Positions 43,704 to 53,536 of a stretch of 64,000 nucleotides of DNA are shown here, piece after piece. This DNA comes from Myotis daubentonii (Eukaryota; Chordata; Mammalia; Chiroptera; Vespertilionidae). Each line of letters begins with the position of its first letter. The stretch's first letter is position 1. Both the position numbers and the translations under genes were made by a program. Location of the stretch: assembly GCF_963259705.1 (NCBI RefSeq), contig NC_081840.1:116921074-116985073 (forward strand), written 5' to 3'. The notes under the pieces are model-generated. The model ran no database searches. It was not told the origin of the DNA and worked only from the letters and a program-made list of their open reading frames with translations.

Positions 43704-44541
43704 TGCCGGGGTCCAGCCCCAGCGGGTCCAGGGGTCCCCAAAGGTGTGGACGGAGTCGGCGAAGAAGGAAGGACACGGAGACAGTGTTCAGTTGATCAGC
43801 AGCCTAGCCAGGATCTCCAGCCAAGTTCTGGTCTGGACCTCCAGAGAGGTTCTGCTCAGGATCTCCAGCGAGGTTCTGTAGCCATGTTCCCTCGCTAGGT
43901 TCTCCAGCCAGGTTCTGTCTGAGATCTCCAGCCAGGTTCGGTCACCAGGTTCTAGTCAGGCTCTCCTGCCAATCTCCGCAGTCAAGTTCAGTCCACGATC
44001 CCCTGCCATGCTCTCTCGCCAGGCTTTGCCTCCAGGCTCCGAGGCCAGTCCCTGTTCAGGATCCTCCGGCATGCTCTCGCCAGCGAAGTTCTTCTGTCTC
44101 TAGAGAACGTTCTGTGTAGGTTCTGTGCCTAGGCTCTGTCTCTCTTGGTCCTGTCTTCCAAGCCCTGTGTCCTTAGTTCTGTGTTCTGAGTTCTGTGTGT
44201 TTCTGTCTTGTTACAACTGTATTTATACCAGTTGATTCAATCCTATCAATCTCTATTACAAAGGTTAAGGCATTTCTTATCTCCATTCCAGGGAGAAAAG
44301 ATTATGTAGTTTAAGCATGATTGTTCGTAGTTAAAGGGATTAATTACCCGCCTGGCACTTAGTTGAGGGGTTTTATTCCCTCCCTAACTTCAGGGGAAAA
44401 TCCCTACCTGGGGATTCAACCTTTCTCGGAGAGGTGACCTTGGTTAAAACACAGCGCCAAGAAGGTGAGCAAACATTTTAAGAACCGTATGCCATATATG
44501 CCAGGTCCCTTGAAACAGCAAGGGTGGACCCGCTCCCGGCA
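43704..44541 (-). mobile_element. Solo LTR of a class II (betaretrovirus-like) endogenous retrovirus
   Basis: The 838 bp unit has TGCCGGGG..CCCGGCA ends and a perfect 6 bp target duplication GATACT on both sides (43698-43703 and 44542-44547), as is usual for class II ERVs. A TATA box context (GGTATAAATACAG, on minus, near 44225) sets the transcription direction. Downstream of it the R/U5 side has loose tandem units of the AGGTTCTG..ATCTCCAGCC kind (43790-43930). No internal viral genes are present, so the provirus was lost by LTR recombination. Confidence 0.87.
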
Positions 44542-46147
44542 GATACTAACACTTGACAATACTATAAATAAAAGAAAAGTAATAAAAATCCAATATTTAG
44601 AAAATATAATAATGGGTACCCTTGAGGAAGAAGGGAATTGGTTGGAATAAGGCATAAAATTCTTCAAAGATGTTAATAGTCTTCTAAATTAAACTGAGTG
44701 GTAAGTGTATTGATGTGTAGTTTTTTCCAAATTATACAAACTTCATAAATAATATTTTGTGTGTTCTTAATATTGAAATTAGAAAACTTTTAAAAATAAA
44801 ATTTCACGATCAGAAAGGTAGTTACTCTACACAGAATCAGTTCCATATCTGTCTGAAATATGTATTTGATTCTTTGTTATCTAAGATCAGGGAAAAATCC
44901 AGTTTTCTATGAACTCTGGAAAATATTCTAACATTGCAGGAAAATTGGAAAGTTGTTCTTTTACTAATTAGCAAAGGGTAATTGCATCCAAGTTTGGGCT
45001 TGACATCTGTAATTACTTATATTTTCACCAACAGCATGACGAATTTGTCACTACTCCCCAAAACCATTCTTTGACTGAATAGTATATAAAATACAAAGGT
45101 GTTGAAGGATTGCAGAATATATCAAGCATACAAGAGAGTTAATTAAATCAACCGTGGCCAACAAGGACTTTGTAGATTAAAAAAACAATCGCATTGTCAT
45201 GTATCCAGATGATTTAATAGCTAAATGTATAATATTTCCTTCATTGTTTTTGTTGTTGTTGTTTTTTGCTAAAACACCTTAAAGGTTTCTATTTGTCTGT
45301 GATTTGTCTTTGAATAGATCAGCAAATGCAAACACATAGTATGTCAGGTGGTCATAGAGTGTCTATTGATGCAGCATGGACTGCCATGCTATTTTCCCCC
45401 ACTGCAGGGAAAGGCGACAGTATTTTTCCTTCTTCTTGGATTTCCCTTTCAACAGGACATATTTTGCTGATTATAAAGTCATCTTTATCTATAAAACAAG
45501 AAGAACAAAGTCTTTACTACTAAACATATGGTTGCATTTAGCCTTAAATGAGAAGAAAGGTATTATAATGTTTTGTAAACAGTAACACATTACACACAAC
45601 GAAGGCATTTTGGAGTATGTATTTTACTGATTCTCATTGAGGGTAATATGAAAGGACATTTGTCTCTCTGTGCTTAATTCTCTACTAATTGAAAGAAGAC
45701 AGGGTATTCTTAAAAATATTAATCTGACATTTTTAAGCTCAACACCTCAGTAACAGATGCTGCTGTTGATATTTTGGTCATGCAGCATTCACTCCAACTC
45801 TTTTCTAATGTGATTTTTGTGGGAGTCTGGTAGATCCATATTTGAGGTGCTTTCCCACTCAAAATCCAGGGGTAGACACATGACATAAACTATAAAAACG
45901 GGCAGTATTTCTTAGTACTCCTTGTATCAAGCCAAATGATTCTGCAATTTGAAAAATTTGTTAAAATATTGACAGTTACCTAGATTCTTCAAGATAACTG
46001 TGTTCCTATGTGTCAAATTATCCCAAATTATTCACTTAGATATTTTATCCATTTTCTGAAGTCTCATCTCAATAACTTAAATTTAAAAATAGTAATTTTT
46101 TTGTAAGGGAATAAATCAAAGAGTTAGCTTGGATTTTATTTTTTATA
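44542..46147. other. Apparently unique stretch
   Basis: No repeat termini or exon signals recognised in 1.6 kb. A 5'-GTTTTTGTTGTTGTTGTT-3'-type simple run lies near 45250. Confidence 0.4.
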
Positions 46148-46811
46148 CTAGAAGCCTGGTGCACAAATTTGTGCACAGTGGGGCCCCTTGGTGTGGCCCT
46201 GCAGGGATTGAACCAAAACCGGCAGTCCAACACCGTCTGCCACTCCTGCCTGCCACACCCGCTCATCCTGGCCCTGCTGTGCCCAGTCAGTCCTGATTGG
46301 GAGAGACTCACACTGCCACAGCAGCGTTTGACAGCTGTGAGCCCTGCATCTGGTGTGATCAGCCCTCTGGGCGGGCAGTGGAACGCCCTTGCCCGCCTGG
46401 GATCTGGATCCATCCCACTGATGTTCATGCTGATTGTCAGGAGCCACCTGGCAGCTGCTTTTATATCATTTCTTTCTTGTGGAGCATCTAGGGAGAGGAA
46501 GCAACCCAGGGGTGACTTCCAGGAGGCCGGTGGCGCTGTTGGGATCATGCCAGTTGTTCCAGTCCATCGGTGCCTGGCCCATTCTCTGGAGATTGGACCT
46601 GAAGGACTACTGGGGGAGTGAGTGGCTGCCGCCAGGCTGGTAGGCTGCCAGGATGAGTCAATTAGCTGAGCAGCACTCCTGCTGTGGGAGTGCACTGATA
46701 TCAGGGGGCAGCTCCCATATTGAGTATCTGGCCCCTGGTGGTCAGTGTGCATCATAGTGACTGGTTGACTGGTGGTTCGATCATTTGGTCGCTTAACCTT
46801 TTATATACATA
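46148..46811 (-). mobile_element. Helitron (HeliBat-type), abutting the next one
   Basis: CTAGAAGCCTGGTGCAC with GTGCACAAATTTGTGCAC hairpin; minus-strand 5' end TATGTATATAAAAGGTTAAG. The segment 46470-46620 (GTGGAGCATCTAGGGAGAGG and on) is shared with the Helitron around 56030-56190. The 228-codon minus frame is open by chance of composition; it shows no known domain. Confidence 0.88.
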
Positions 46812-47435
46812 CTAGAGGCCCAGTGCATGAAATCCATGCAGGGGTAGGGGGTTCCCTCAGCCCAGCCTGCACCTTCTCCAATCCAGGGCCCCTCGGGGGA
46901 TGTCCGACAGCCAGTTTAGGCCCAATCCCCAGGATCAAAGGGAGTCGGACATCCCTCTCACAATCCAGGACCACTGGCTCCTAACCGCTCACCTGCCTGC
47001 CTGCCTGATCACCCCTAACTGCTGCCCCCGCTGGCCTGGTTGCCCCCAACTTCCCGCCTCCAGCCTGGTCAACCTTCACTACCCCCTGGGCTGGCCTGGT
47101 CACCCCTCATTGCACTCCCCCTGCCAGCCTGGTCACCCACAACTGCCCCCCCTGCCAGCCTGGTCACCCCACACAGCCTGCTTTTCAGTCATTTGGTCAC
47201 TGCTCACTGCCCCCTCTTCCAGCCTGGTTTCCCCACGCACCTGCTGTTTAGTTGTTTGGTCGCCCCTCACTGCCCCCCCGCCTTGCTGGTCTGGTCACCC
47301 CATGCAGCCTGCTGCTCAGTCGTTTGGTCATCCCTCATTAACCCCTTGTTGGCCTGGTCACCCCACTCAGCTTGTTTGGTGTCCGTTTGGTTGTTTTGGT
47401 TGCAACGGTCGCTTAGGCTTTTATATATATATAGA
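46812..47435 (-). mobile_element. Helitron (HeliBat-type) with GCCTGGTCACCCC repeats
   Basis: Begins at CTAGAGGCCCAGTGCATG exactly where the previous element ends. The minus-strand 5' end is TCTATATATATATAAAAGCC. The interior holds variable 35-45 bp units of the type CCAGCCTGGTCACCCC..CTGCC. Frames up to 200 codons follow the repeats. Confidence 0.9.
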
Positions 47436-48739
47436 TAGATTTCTTAAATATACCAACACACTATACAGCACAGTTACTATGAAATGTTTGTGTTTGGTAT
47501 AGAATAGGTAAATAGCAGTGGAAATAAGAAGGAAGCTAAATCCCTCCAGTTAGGATAACTTCTCAGAATGCACACATTGTATATAAATAAATTGTTAAGT
47601 TTGAAATTAATGGTTTTGTCATACTCATAGCTTTCTGAATGAGGGCTTCACAAATAAAATTAGATCTTAAAACTAATCTCTTTCTTAATATACATGATTT
47701 TTAAAGTTAAAAAATTATTATTAATAATTTACATGAGTTAAGAATTAATCTCCATTGTCAATTTACCTCTTTTCCTTCCTTCTCCATGATATTGATGACA
47801 AGTGGAGTGTCTTTTGGTCACCCTTTTTTCCCCACTGCCATAGTTTGCCATAAAGCTATTAGTTAATTTCTATTTTTATTTTTTACTATCTTTAAAAATA
47901 AATAAAAATAAGCCAATTCTTGGGTTCAGGGATCCGATCTCTTGAAAGATTAGAACTTGCAATCAGAAATTCCAAACATTTGTTTTCATCTGTGCAAGAG
48001 TTTTTTGTCTGATTTCTAAGAAAAATCAGAGCTTCTTTGCCTTGTCCTATTATAGAGACATTGTCCTATTAAAAAAAAACGAAAAAAAAAAAAAAACCCA
48101 ACATATTATTAAGGATTTTCCATTAAGGGAGAATAAAGTGTAAATGAAATAAGTGTATTTTGTACATTTTCACTGGCAATGAAACTGGACAGAAAAATCA
48201 ATTTTAATGAATATTTTCTGGATATTTCTGTCCCTATGGCTACACTTTGGTTATAAAACTGGAAAGTAATGTTGGCAGAATCAAAGTGAAATGTAAATTC
48301 ATTTTTCATAAAAAAATCAGAAATACTGCATAAACTTTTATCTTTAGTAAAAGAAAACCCCCATGAAACAATTTTATACTATCTAATATCCTTGCTGTCT
48401 AAGCAACAGACTTGTAAATTTAGTGAGTGGCTTATTAGTGACATCAGTTTGCACTTTAATATTTCTTAAGTATCCCAGATGAAAAGAATTTTTGTAGATA
48501 AATTTATTCAGAAAAAAGTTAAGCAGAAAACACTTGAAAATTGTGAGTATGTGGCATCTATTTAAAATCCAAAAATTGAACATTTTACATTGCTGTGGCT
48601 TTTTAAACAAAACACTAACAAAAGTGAGGACACAGCGCCATTCAAAGCTACAATGAACTCAAATGGTTTAGTTGCTTTTCATATCTTCAAGTATGTTTCA
48701 GTCTGTTTTTAGACAATCTATTCTTTCATTGCTCCAATT
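47436..48739. other. Apparently unique AT-rich stretch
   Basis: No repeat termini or gene seen, apart from an A-rich run near 48070. Confidence 0.4.
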
Positions 48740-49051
48740 TATAGTCATCATGTGATTGATCACTTAAAAACAATTATTTTACCTGATAGTAACCACAAAG
48801 CAAAAACCTATAGTATATACACAGAAGATAAAGAGAAAGGAATAAAGACTACCACTGTAGAAAATCATCAATTCAAAAAGGAAGGCACAAAAAGAGGAAG
48901 GAACAAGAGACCTACTAGTATACAAAAGCCAGGGAACAATTAATAAGATGGCATTAGTAAGTTCTTAGCTATCAATTATTACTTCAAATGTAAATGGTTA
49001 AATTATCCAATGAAGACATAGACTGTCTGAGTGGTTTAAAAAAACAAATAC
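48740..49051 (+). mobile_element. L1 ORF2 5' fragment (endonuclease region)
   Basis: TCAAATGTAAATGGTTAAAT near 48983 followed by CATAGACTGTCTGAGTGG matches the sense ORF2 endonuclease part. Confidence 0.7.
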
Positions 49052-49773
49052 CTGCCCAGATTTGGTTCTGATTGGTCAGTTTCTATTCCAGTCAGCGTCA
49101 AAAGCTCCACCTCCTAGGCAGCATTCGGCTCCTCGCACTTCACCGAGATTTGGTTCTGATTGGTCAGTTTCTATGCCAGTCAGTGTCTCTGGGCCTATCA
49201 ACAGGCCTGATCAGAGAGGCCGGGTTGATCAGCAGCCCCAGCGGAGGCCCTAGAGCAGCAGTTCTCAACCTGTGGGTCACGACCCCTTTGGGGGTCAAAA
49301 GACCCTTTCACAGGGGTCGCCTAAGACCATCAGAAAACACATATATAATTACCTGTTGTTTTTGTGATTAATCACTATGCTTTAATTATGTTCAATTTGT
49401 AACAATGAAATTGGGGGCACCACAACATGAGGAACTGTATTAAAGGGTCGTGGCATTAGGAAGGTTGAGAACCACTGCCCTAGAGAATGAAAGGCGCGGC
49501 TGCTGGCCAGGTCCAGAGAGAAAGAGAGAGGCAAGTGCTGATCAACAGCTGCCACGGAGGCTGCAGACCAGACCCTGCTCCTCTCTCCTGGCCTCTCTCT
49601 GGGCCTGATCTACAGCCCCCTAGGCAGTCAGTGCTGGGTGACAGTTCCCATAGCAGCAGCAGTCACTGCTGGCTCACCACGGCAACCCAGCCCTGACTGC
49701 AGGACTGACTTCCGGTCAGTCGAGCTTTCGGTTGTTTTGATGTTACAGACCCTCGCTCTTTATATATATAGTT
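49052..49773 (-). mobile_element. Helitron, 3' truncated, carrying a SPIN MITE
   Basis: The minus-strand head is CTATATATATAAAGAGCG then GGGTCTGTAACATC and GGAAGTCAGTCCTG. The body has the ATTGGTCAGTTTCTAT and CTCCACCTCCTAGGCAG units also found at 39550-39760. The 3' terminus is missing; its left border joins L1 sequence. Confidence 0.83.
49256..49477. mobile_element. SPIN non-autonomous MITE, 222 bp, with perfect 8 bp target duplication
   Basis: CAGCAGTTCTCAACCTGTGG at one end, GGTTGAGAACCACTG at the other. CCCTAGAG stands on both sides (49248-49255 and 49478-49485), the 8 bp duplication expected of hAT insertions. It keeps only the SPIN ends. Confidence 0.96.
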
Positions 49774-50787
49774 TGTTTATTTTACTTACAAACACAACAG
49801 TATTTCTCTACTGTATTTGCTAAAGATAGCCTGTTTTCAAAACTGAAAATAGTGAGGTGATGCTATAGTTCAGCAGCACCTTCAGCTTCATTCTACAGGC
49901 TGCTTGTTTCCAGTTGTACCCCCTGGCCCTTGTCAGCCACAGAGCACAATAGGAAAAGCCAACCTGGTGGTTTACAGAATTAACAAGAGCACCTATCTTC
50001 CTGGACAGATCACTCTGTTTAATTATAGCTGTTGAGGATTGAGTCAGCTACTTGAACAGGGAAAATTAGAGGCTATTAAGATGGTCTGTTATTTTTCTGT
50101 TATGAGTAGTTGCATATCTATGATCTGTGGTATGGCAGAACATTTCCAAATTACCAGCCTTTAAACTCCATGGTAATCTTTTTAAAATCCCTGTGGCAAC
50201 TTGAGGGATTAAAAATGAGGTAATTTTGAATGCAAATTTATAGTAGTTAAAATTCATCAGGCAGAAAATTTTCTGTTCCAAATTTTATCTGAAAATATTT
50301 TTAAAAGAAAAAGAGAAAACAATCTAGTATATCACCTTTTTCTCCTAAAACTATTATTTATTCCTTATGTAACAAGTACCAGGAATATGATATCCATTTC
50401 TTGGCCCATCTTTTTTCTTGGAAGAACAGACACCTATTAAAGATTTTAAAATAAATATTTCTAAAAAAAAGCACCCTCTACTTTCTGCCTTTCAGGTGGA
50501 ATAAAATAATAAACAATCAAACCATTAAATGCAATTCAGGGAAAGCACTGGAGCTGAAATGACATTTATTTGGTGGTGTATAGACTCTTAAAGAATGTCC
50601 TGAAACAATAGCAGTGTGTGCATCTTTAAGAACATCCTTCAGGACACCATCAAGTACTTTAGCAATCTGCAAGAGCATCCTGCTATACCATCGCAGCAGC
50701 CTCAAAATTCTGTAAATATATTGTGTAACCATGTACTCAAATAGATGCTTTTACTGAGATGCAAGTTGTACTGAATATAAACATACA
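49774..50787. other. Apparently unique stretch
   Basis: No repeat ends or exons recognised. Confidence 0.4.
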
Positions 50788-50917
50788 CAGGTTGTGGGTT
50801 CTCTCCCTGGTTCCAGGTGCATGTGGGAAGCAACAAATTGATGTTGATATATCTCACGTAAATCTCTCTCTCCCTTTCTCTCTAAAATAAATAAGAATTC
50901 TTTGCAAAAATAAAGAC
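50788..50917 (+). mobile_element. Ves SINE, 5' truncated
   Basis: GTTGTGGGTTCTCTCCCTGG, a TTGATGTTGATATATCTCAC segment, CTCTCTCTCCCTTTCTCTC and an A-rich tail. The tRNA head is missing. Confidence 0.7.
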
Positions 50918-51709
50918 TATGGCACCCCTTTACTCCTTCAGAGCATCTATTCTAATTATTGAATGGAATTTTGGAATTTGATACAAATTAAAAACTGAAT
51001 ATATATATATATGTATGTGTATATGATAATTATTTAGAATATTCTGACTAAGCCATATTAAATTTTTGTGAAAAGTCAAATATATTTTGGAAAAGAGTGA
51101 TTTTCCTTAATCAGCATACAGAGGGATTAGAGGAAGAAAGAGATGTGGTTTAAAGTCATTAAATAAGTAGAGTCTTAAAGGAAGAATAAGAGTTATATAT
51201 AAAGTGGGGAAAGATATTTCATATATAAAAGGCAGTAAAAAAAAGTTTAGTACCTTTAGAAACCAAAAATATAATTTTAGACCATGATATGTTGAAGAAT
51301 GGATGTAATTATGGTGAAAGTAATGTTGACTGTAGAGAGATGTTAAATAGGCATATACTAGGTTTATATGCATAATACACAGGGACTCTGTCTCATTCAT
51401 TTTTTATTTTGTACCTACAGCACTGAAGTCAATGCTCAGAAAAGAGTCATGTTGTTAAATAATATTTTTTGAAGCATGGATGTTTTTAAATTTCATAATA
51501 TAAAAGAGAATTACATGAATAGATTCAATTTTAGAAAATTAAGCAAAGGAAAATAAAATGGAAGGCTAGGAAGATGTTGTTTGTAAGAAAACCTAGGTTA
51601 GAGTTGGCTTCAGGCCCTGCTGCAGGTACCAAATGGTGCTGGATATTAATTAAAAATAATACTAACATATTCCTTTGTCCTGATAAACTAAATATTTAAA
51701 GCAGACACA
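50918..51709. other. No feature recognised
   Basis: AT-rich sequence; contains an AT/GT simple run near 51000. Confidence 0.4.
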
Positions 51710-51910
51710 CTGAAAGTTGCTAAGAGAGCAGCTCTTAAATTTCTCAAAACACACACACACTTACAATTGTAAATATGTGAGGTGATGGAGGTATTAACTA
51801 ACTCTATTGTGGTAATCATTTCACAATATGTATGTGTATCCAAACATACATTGTACACCTTAAATTTACACAGTGTTATATGTTATCTATACATAAATTA
51901 AGTTGGAAAA
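51710..51910 (+). mobile_element. L1 3'UTR remnant
   Basis: GTGAGGTGATGGAGGTATTA near 51777, TGTGGTAATCATTTCACAAT near 51809 and TTGTACACCTTAAATTTACA near 51851 are typical of old L1 3'UTRs. Confidence 0.75.
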
Positions 51911-52101
51911 ATTCCACTGTTTAAATTTATAAAGACAAAAAAAGACTAAAAGTAAAAAGTAGGAAAAATGTATACCATGCTAACAACCAATTAGAAAAAA
52001 AATATATATATGAAAAAGTTGATTTTAAATAAAAAAAAATGATTTAGTTCAAATAAACAGCCATTTTATAAGGATGAAGGGTAGTACTGGTACAATAGGA
52101 A

Positions 52102-52743
52102 TCAACACTAATAAAAGAGAAAAATGGTAATTGGCGTATGAGCTACCCTTTTCATTGGCTAATCAGGGCTATATGCAAATTAACTGCCAACTAAGATTGG
52201 CAGTTAACTGCCAACAAGATGGTGGTTAATTTGCATATGTAGGCACAATGCAGGGAGGCGAAAGGGAAAGCAGGAAGAAGCCCCCTGCCACTGACAGTGA
52301 TTGGAAACCCAGGGGGGAGCTAAGAGCTGGGGGGCAGGGCAAAGGCGGCCCTGGGGGCGCCTTTGCCCTGCCCCCCAGCCATGATCGGAGAATCAGGCGC
52401 CTTTGCCACCCTGGCCAGTGATAGCAGGAAGTAGGGGTGGAGCCAGCGATGGGAGCTGGGCACGGTTGAAGCTGGCAGTCCCAGGAGCTAGGGGTCCCTT
52501 GCCTGGGCCTAAAGTGAAGCCCACGATCGGATCGTGGGACCGCTGCAGCTGCGGGTCCCTGCTGCCCGGGCCGGACGCCTCAGCCAGAGGCGTCAGGCCT
52601 GGGCAAGGGGCCGATCCTGCGATTGGAGGGTGATGGGGGTCAACGCCTGAGGGCTCCCAGTATGTGAGAGGGGGCAGGCTTGGCTGAGGGACACTCCCCC
52701 CCACACACACCCAGTGCACGAATTTCGTGCACCAGGCCCCTAG
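52102..52743 (+). mobile_element. Helitron (HeliBat-type), complete sister of the copy at 1840
   Basis: A|TCAACACTAATAAAAGAG start, CCAAT/octamer/YY1-like cluster (52152-52247), GC-rich body, GTGCACGAATTTCGTGCAC hairpin and CCCCTAG|T. It shows what the 3' end of the 1840 copy should look like. It carries a perfect inverted duplication at 52327-52378. Confidence 0.95.
52327..52378. repeat. Perfect 21 bp inverted repeat with 10 bp spacer
   Basis: CTGGGGGGCAGGGCAAAGGC pairs exactly with GCCTTTGCCCTGCCCCCCAG, plus one more pair inside (arms 52327-52347 and 52358-52378). The sister element near 2065-2092 lacks it, so it arose in this copy's lineage. Confidence 0.92.
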
Positions 52744-53092
52744 TTGCTATATATAAAATCCTAAGCAACCGTTTGACTTTTTGACTGGTAGCAATGATGC
52801 TGACCACCAGGGGGCAGATGCTCAATGCAGAGGGATGGAAACATGGAACAGACTGATGATCTCAGAGGGTAGGGGGTAGGTGGGGAAGGCAAGAAGAAAT
52901 TAAACAAAGTTCTTATATGCATACTAGAGGCCTGGTGCATGGATTCGTGCACCCGTGGAATCCCTCGCCTGGCCTGTACCTTCTTGCAATCCAGGACCCC
53001 TTGGGGGTTGTCTAACTGCCAGTTTCAGGCTATCCCCACAGAGCAGGCCAACAGACCCCACTGGTGGATGAATCCATGCACCTGGCCTCTAG
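52744..53092 (+). mobile_element. Fold-back Helitron with two opposed 3' ends, copy 2
   Basis: Starts right after the CTAG of the preceding Helitron (TTGCTATATATAAAATCC), with the ACCACCAGGGGGCAGATGC head, an L1 3'UTR-like piece (GGAACAGACTGATGATCTCA to TTCTTATATGCATA), an inverted 3' terminus CTAGAGGCCTGGTGCATG at 52924, and the final GCACCTGGCCTCTAG. Same order of parts as 37309-37583. Confidence 0.88.
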
Positions 53093-53153
53093 TATATAAT
53101 AACTGAAAATCTGTATAAAAAATAAAATGGCTTGAATGGTAAAATAGAAATTA

Positions 53154-53390
53154 TCCTATATAACAAAGAGCTGATATGCTAATTAGACCAAACAGCAGAA
53201 CAACTGTCAGGAAGACCTTCCAGACAAAGCTGGGGCTGCAAGGGCTGGCAGAGGCAGCCGAGGCTGTGAGGGGCAGCGAGGGGCAGCCAGGGCTGTGAGG
53301 GGCTGCAAGAGCCAACTGGGTCTGCGAGCATTGGCTGCGGGGCTGCGAGGGCTGAGCCCCTTGTACGAATTTCATGCATCAGAACTCTAG
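53154..53390 (+). mobile_element. Helitron (HeliBat-type), 237 bp
   Basis: A|TCCTATATAACAAAGAGC start, GGGGCTGCAAGGGCTGG-like repeats, a degraded GTACGAATTTCATGC hairpin and CTCTAG|T end. Between it and 53537 lies nothing recognised. Confidence 0.9.
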
Positions 53391-53536
53391 TCCATTTTAT
53401 AAAGTTAGTGTGAGGTTTAACACACTTCTCTCAGTAAATGATAATATACATAAACAAAGTGGAAAAACAAAAGCGATAAAAAGTGTTGAAAGAAGCCAGA
53501 TGGGTCAGGAGAAAAAATACCTTACTTATAAAGGAA

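Noticed and set aside
46069..47502. Frames of 228, 200 and 132 codons
   Set aside because: They cross Helitron termini and repeat units, so they are composition artefacts and not genes.
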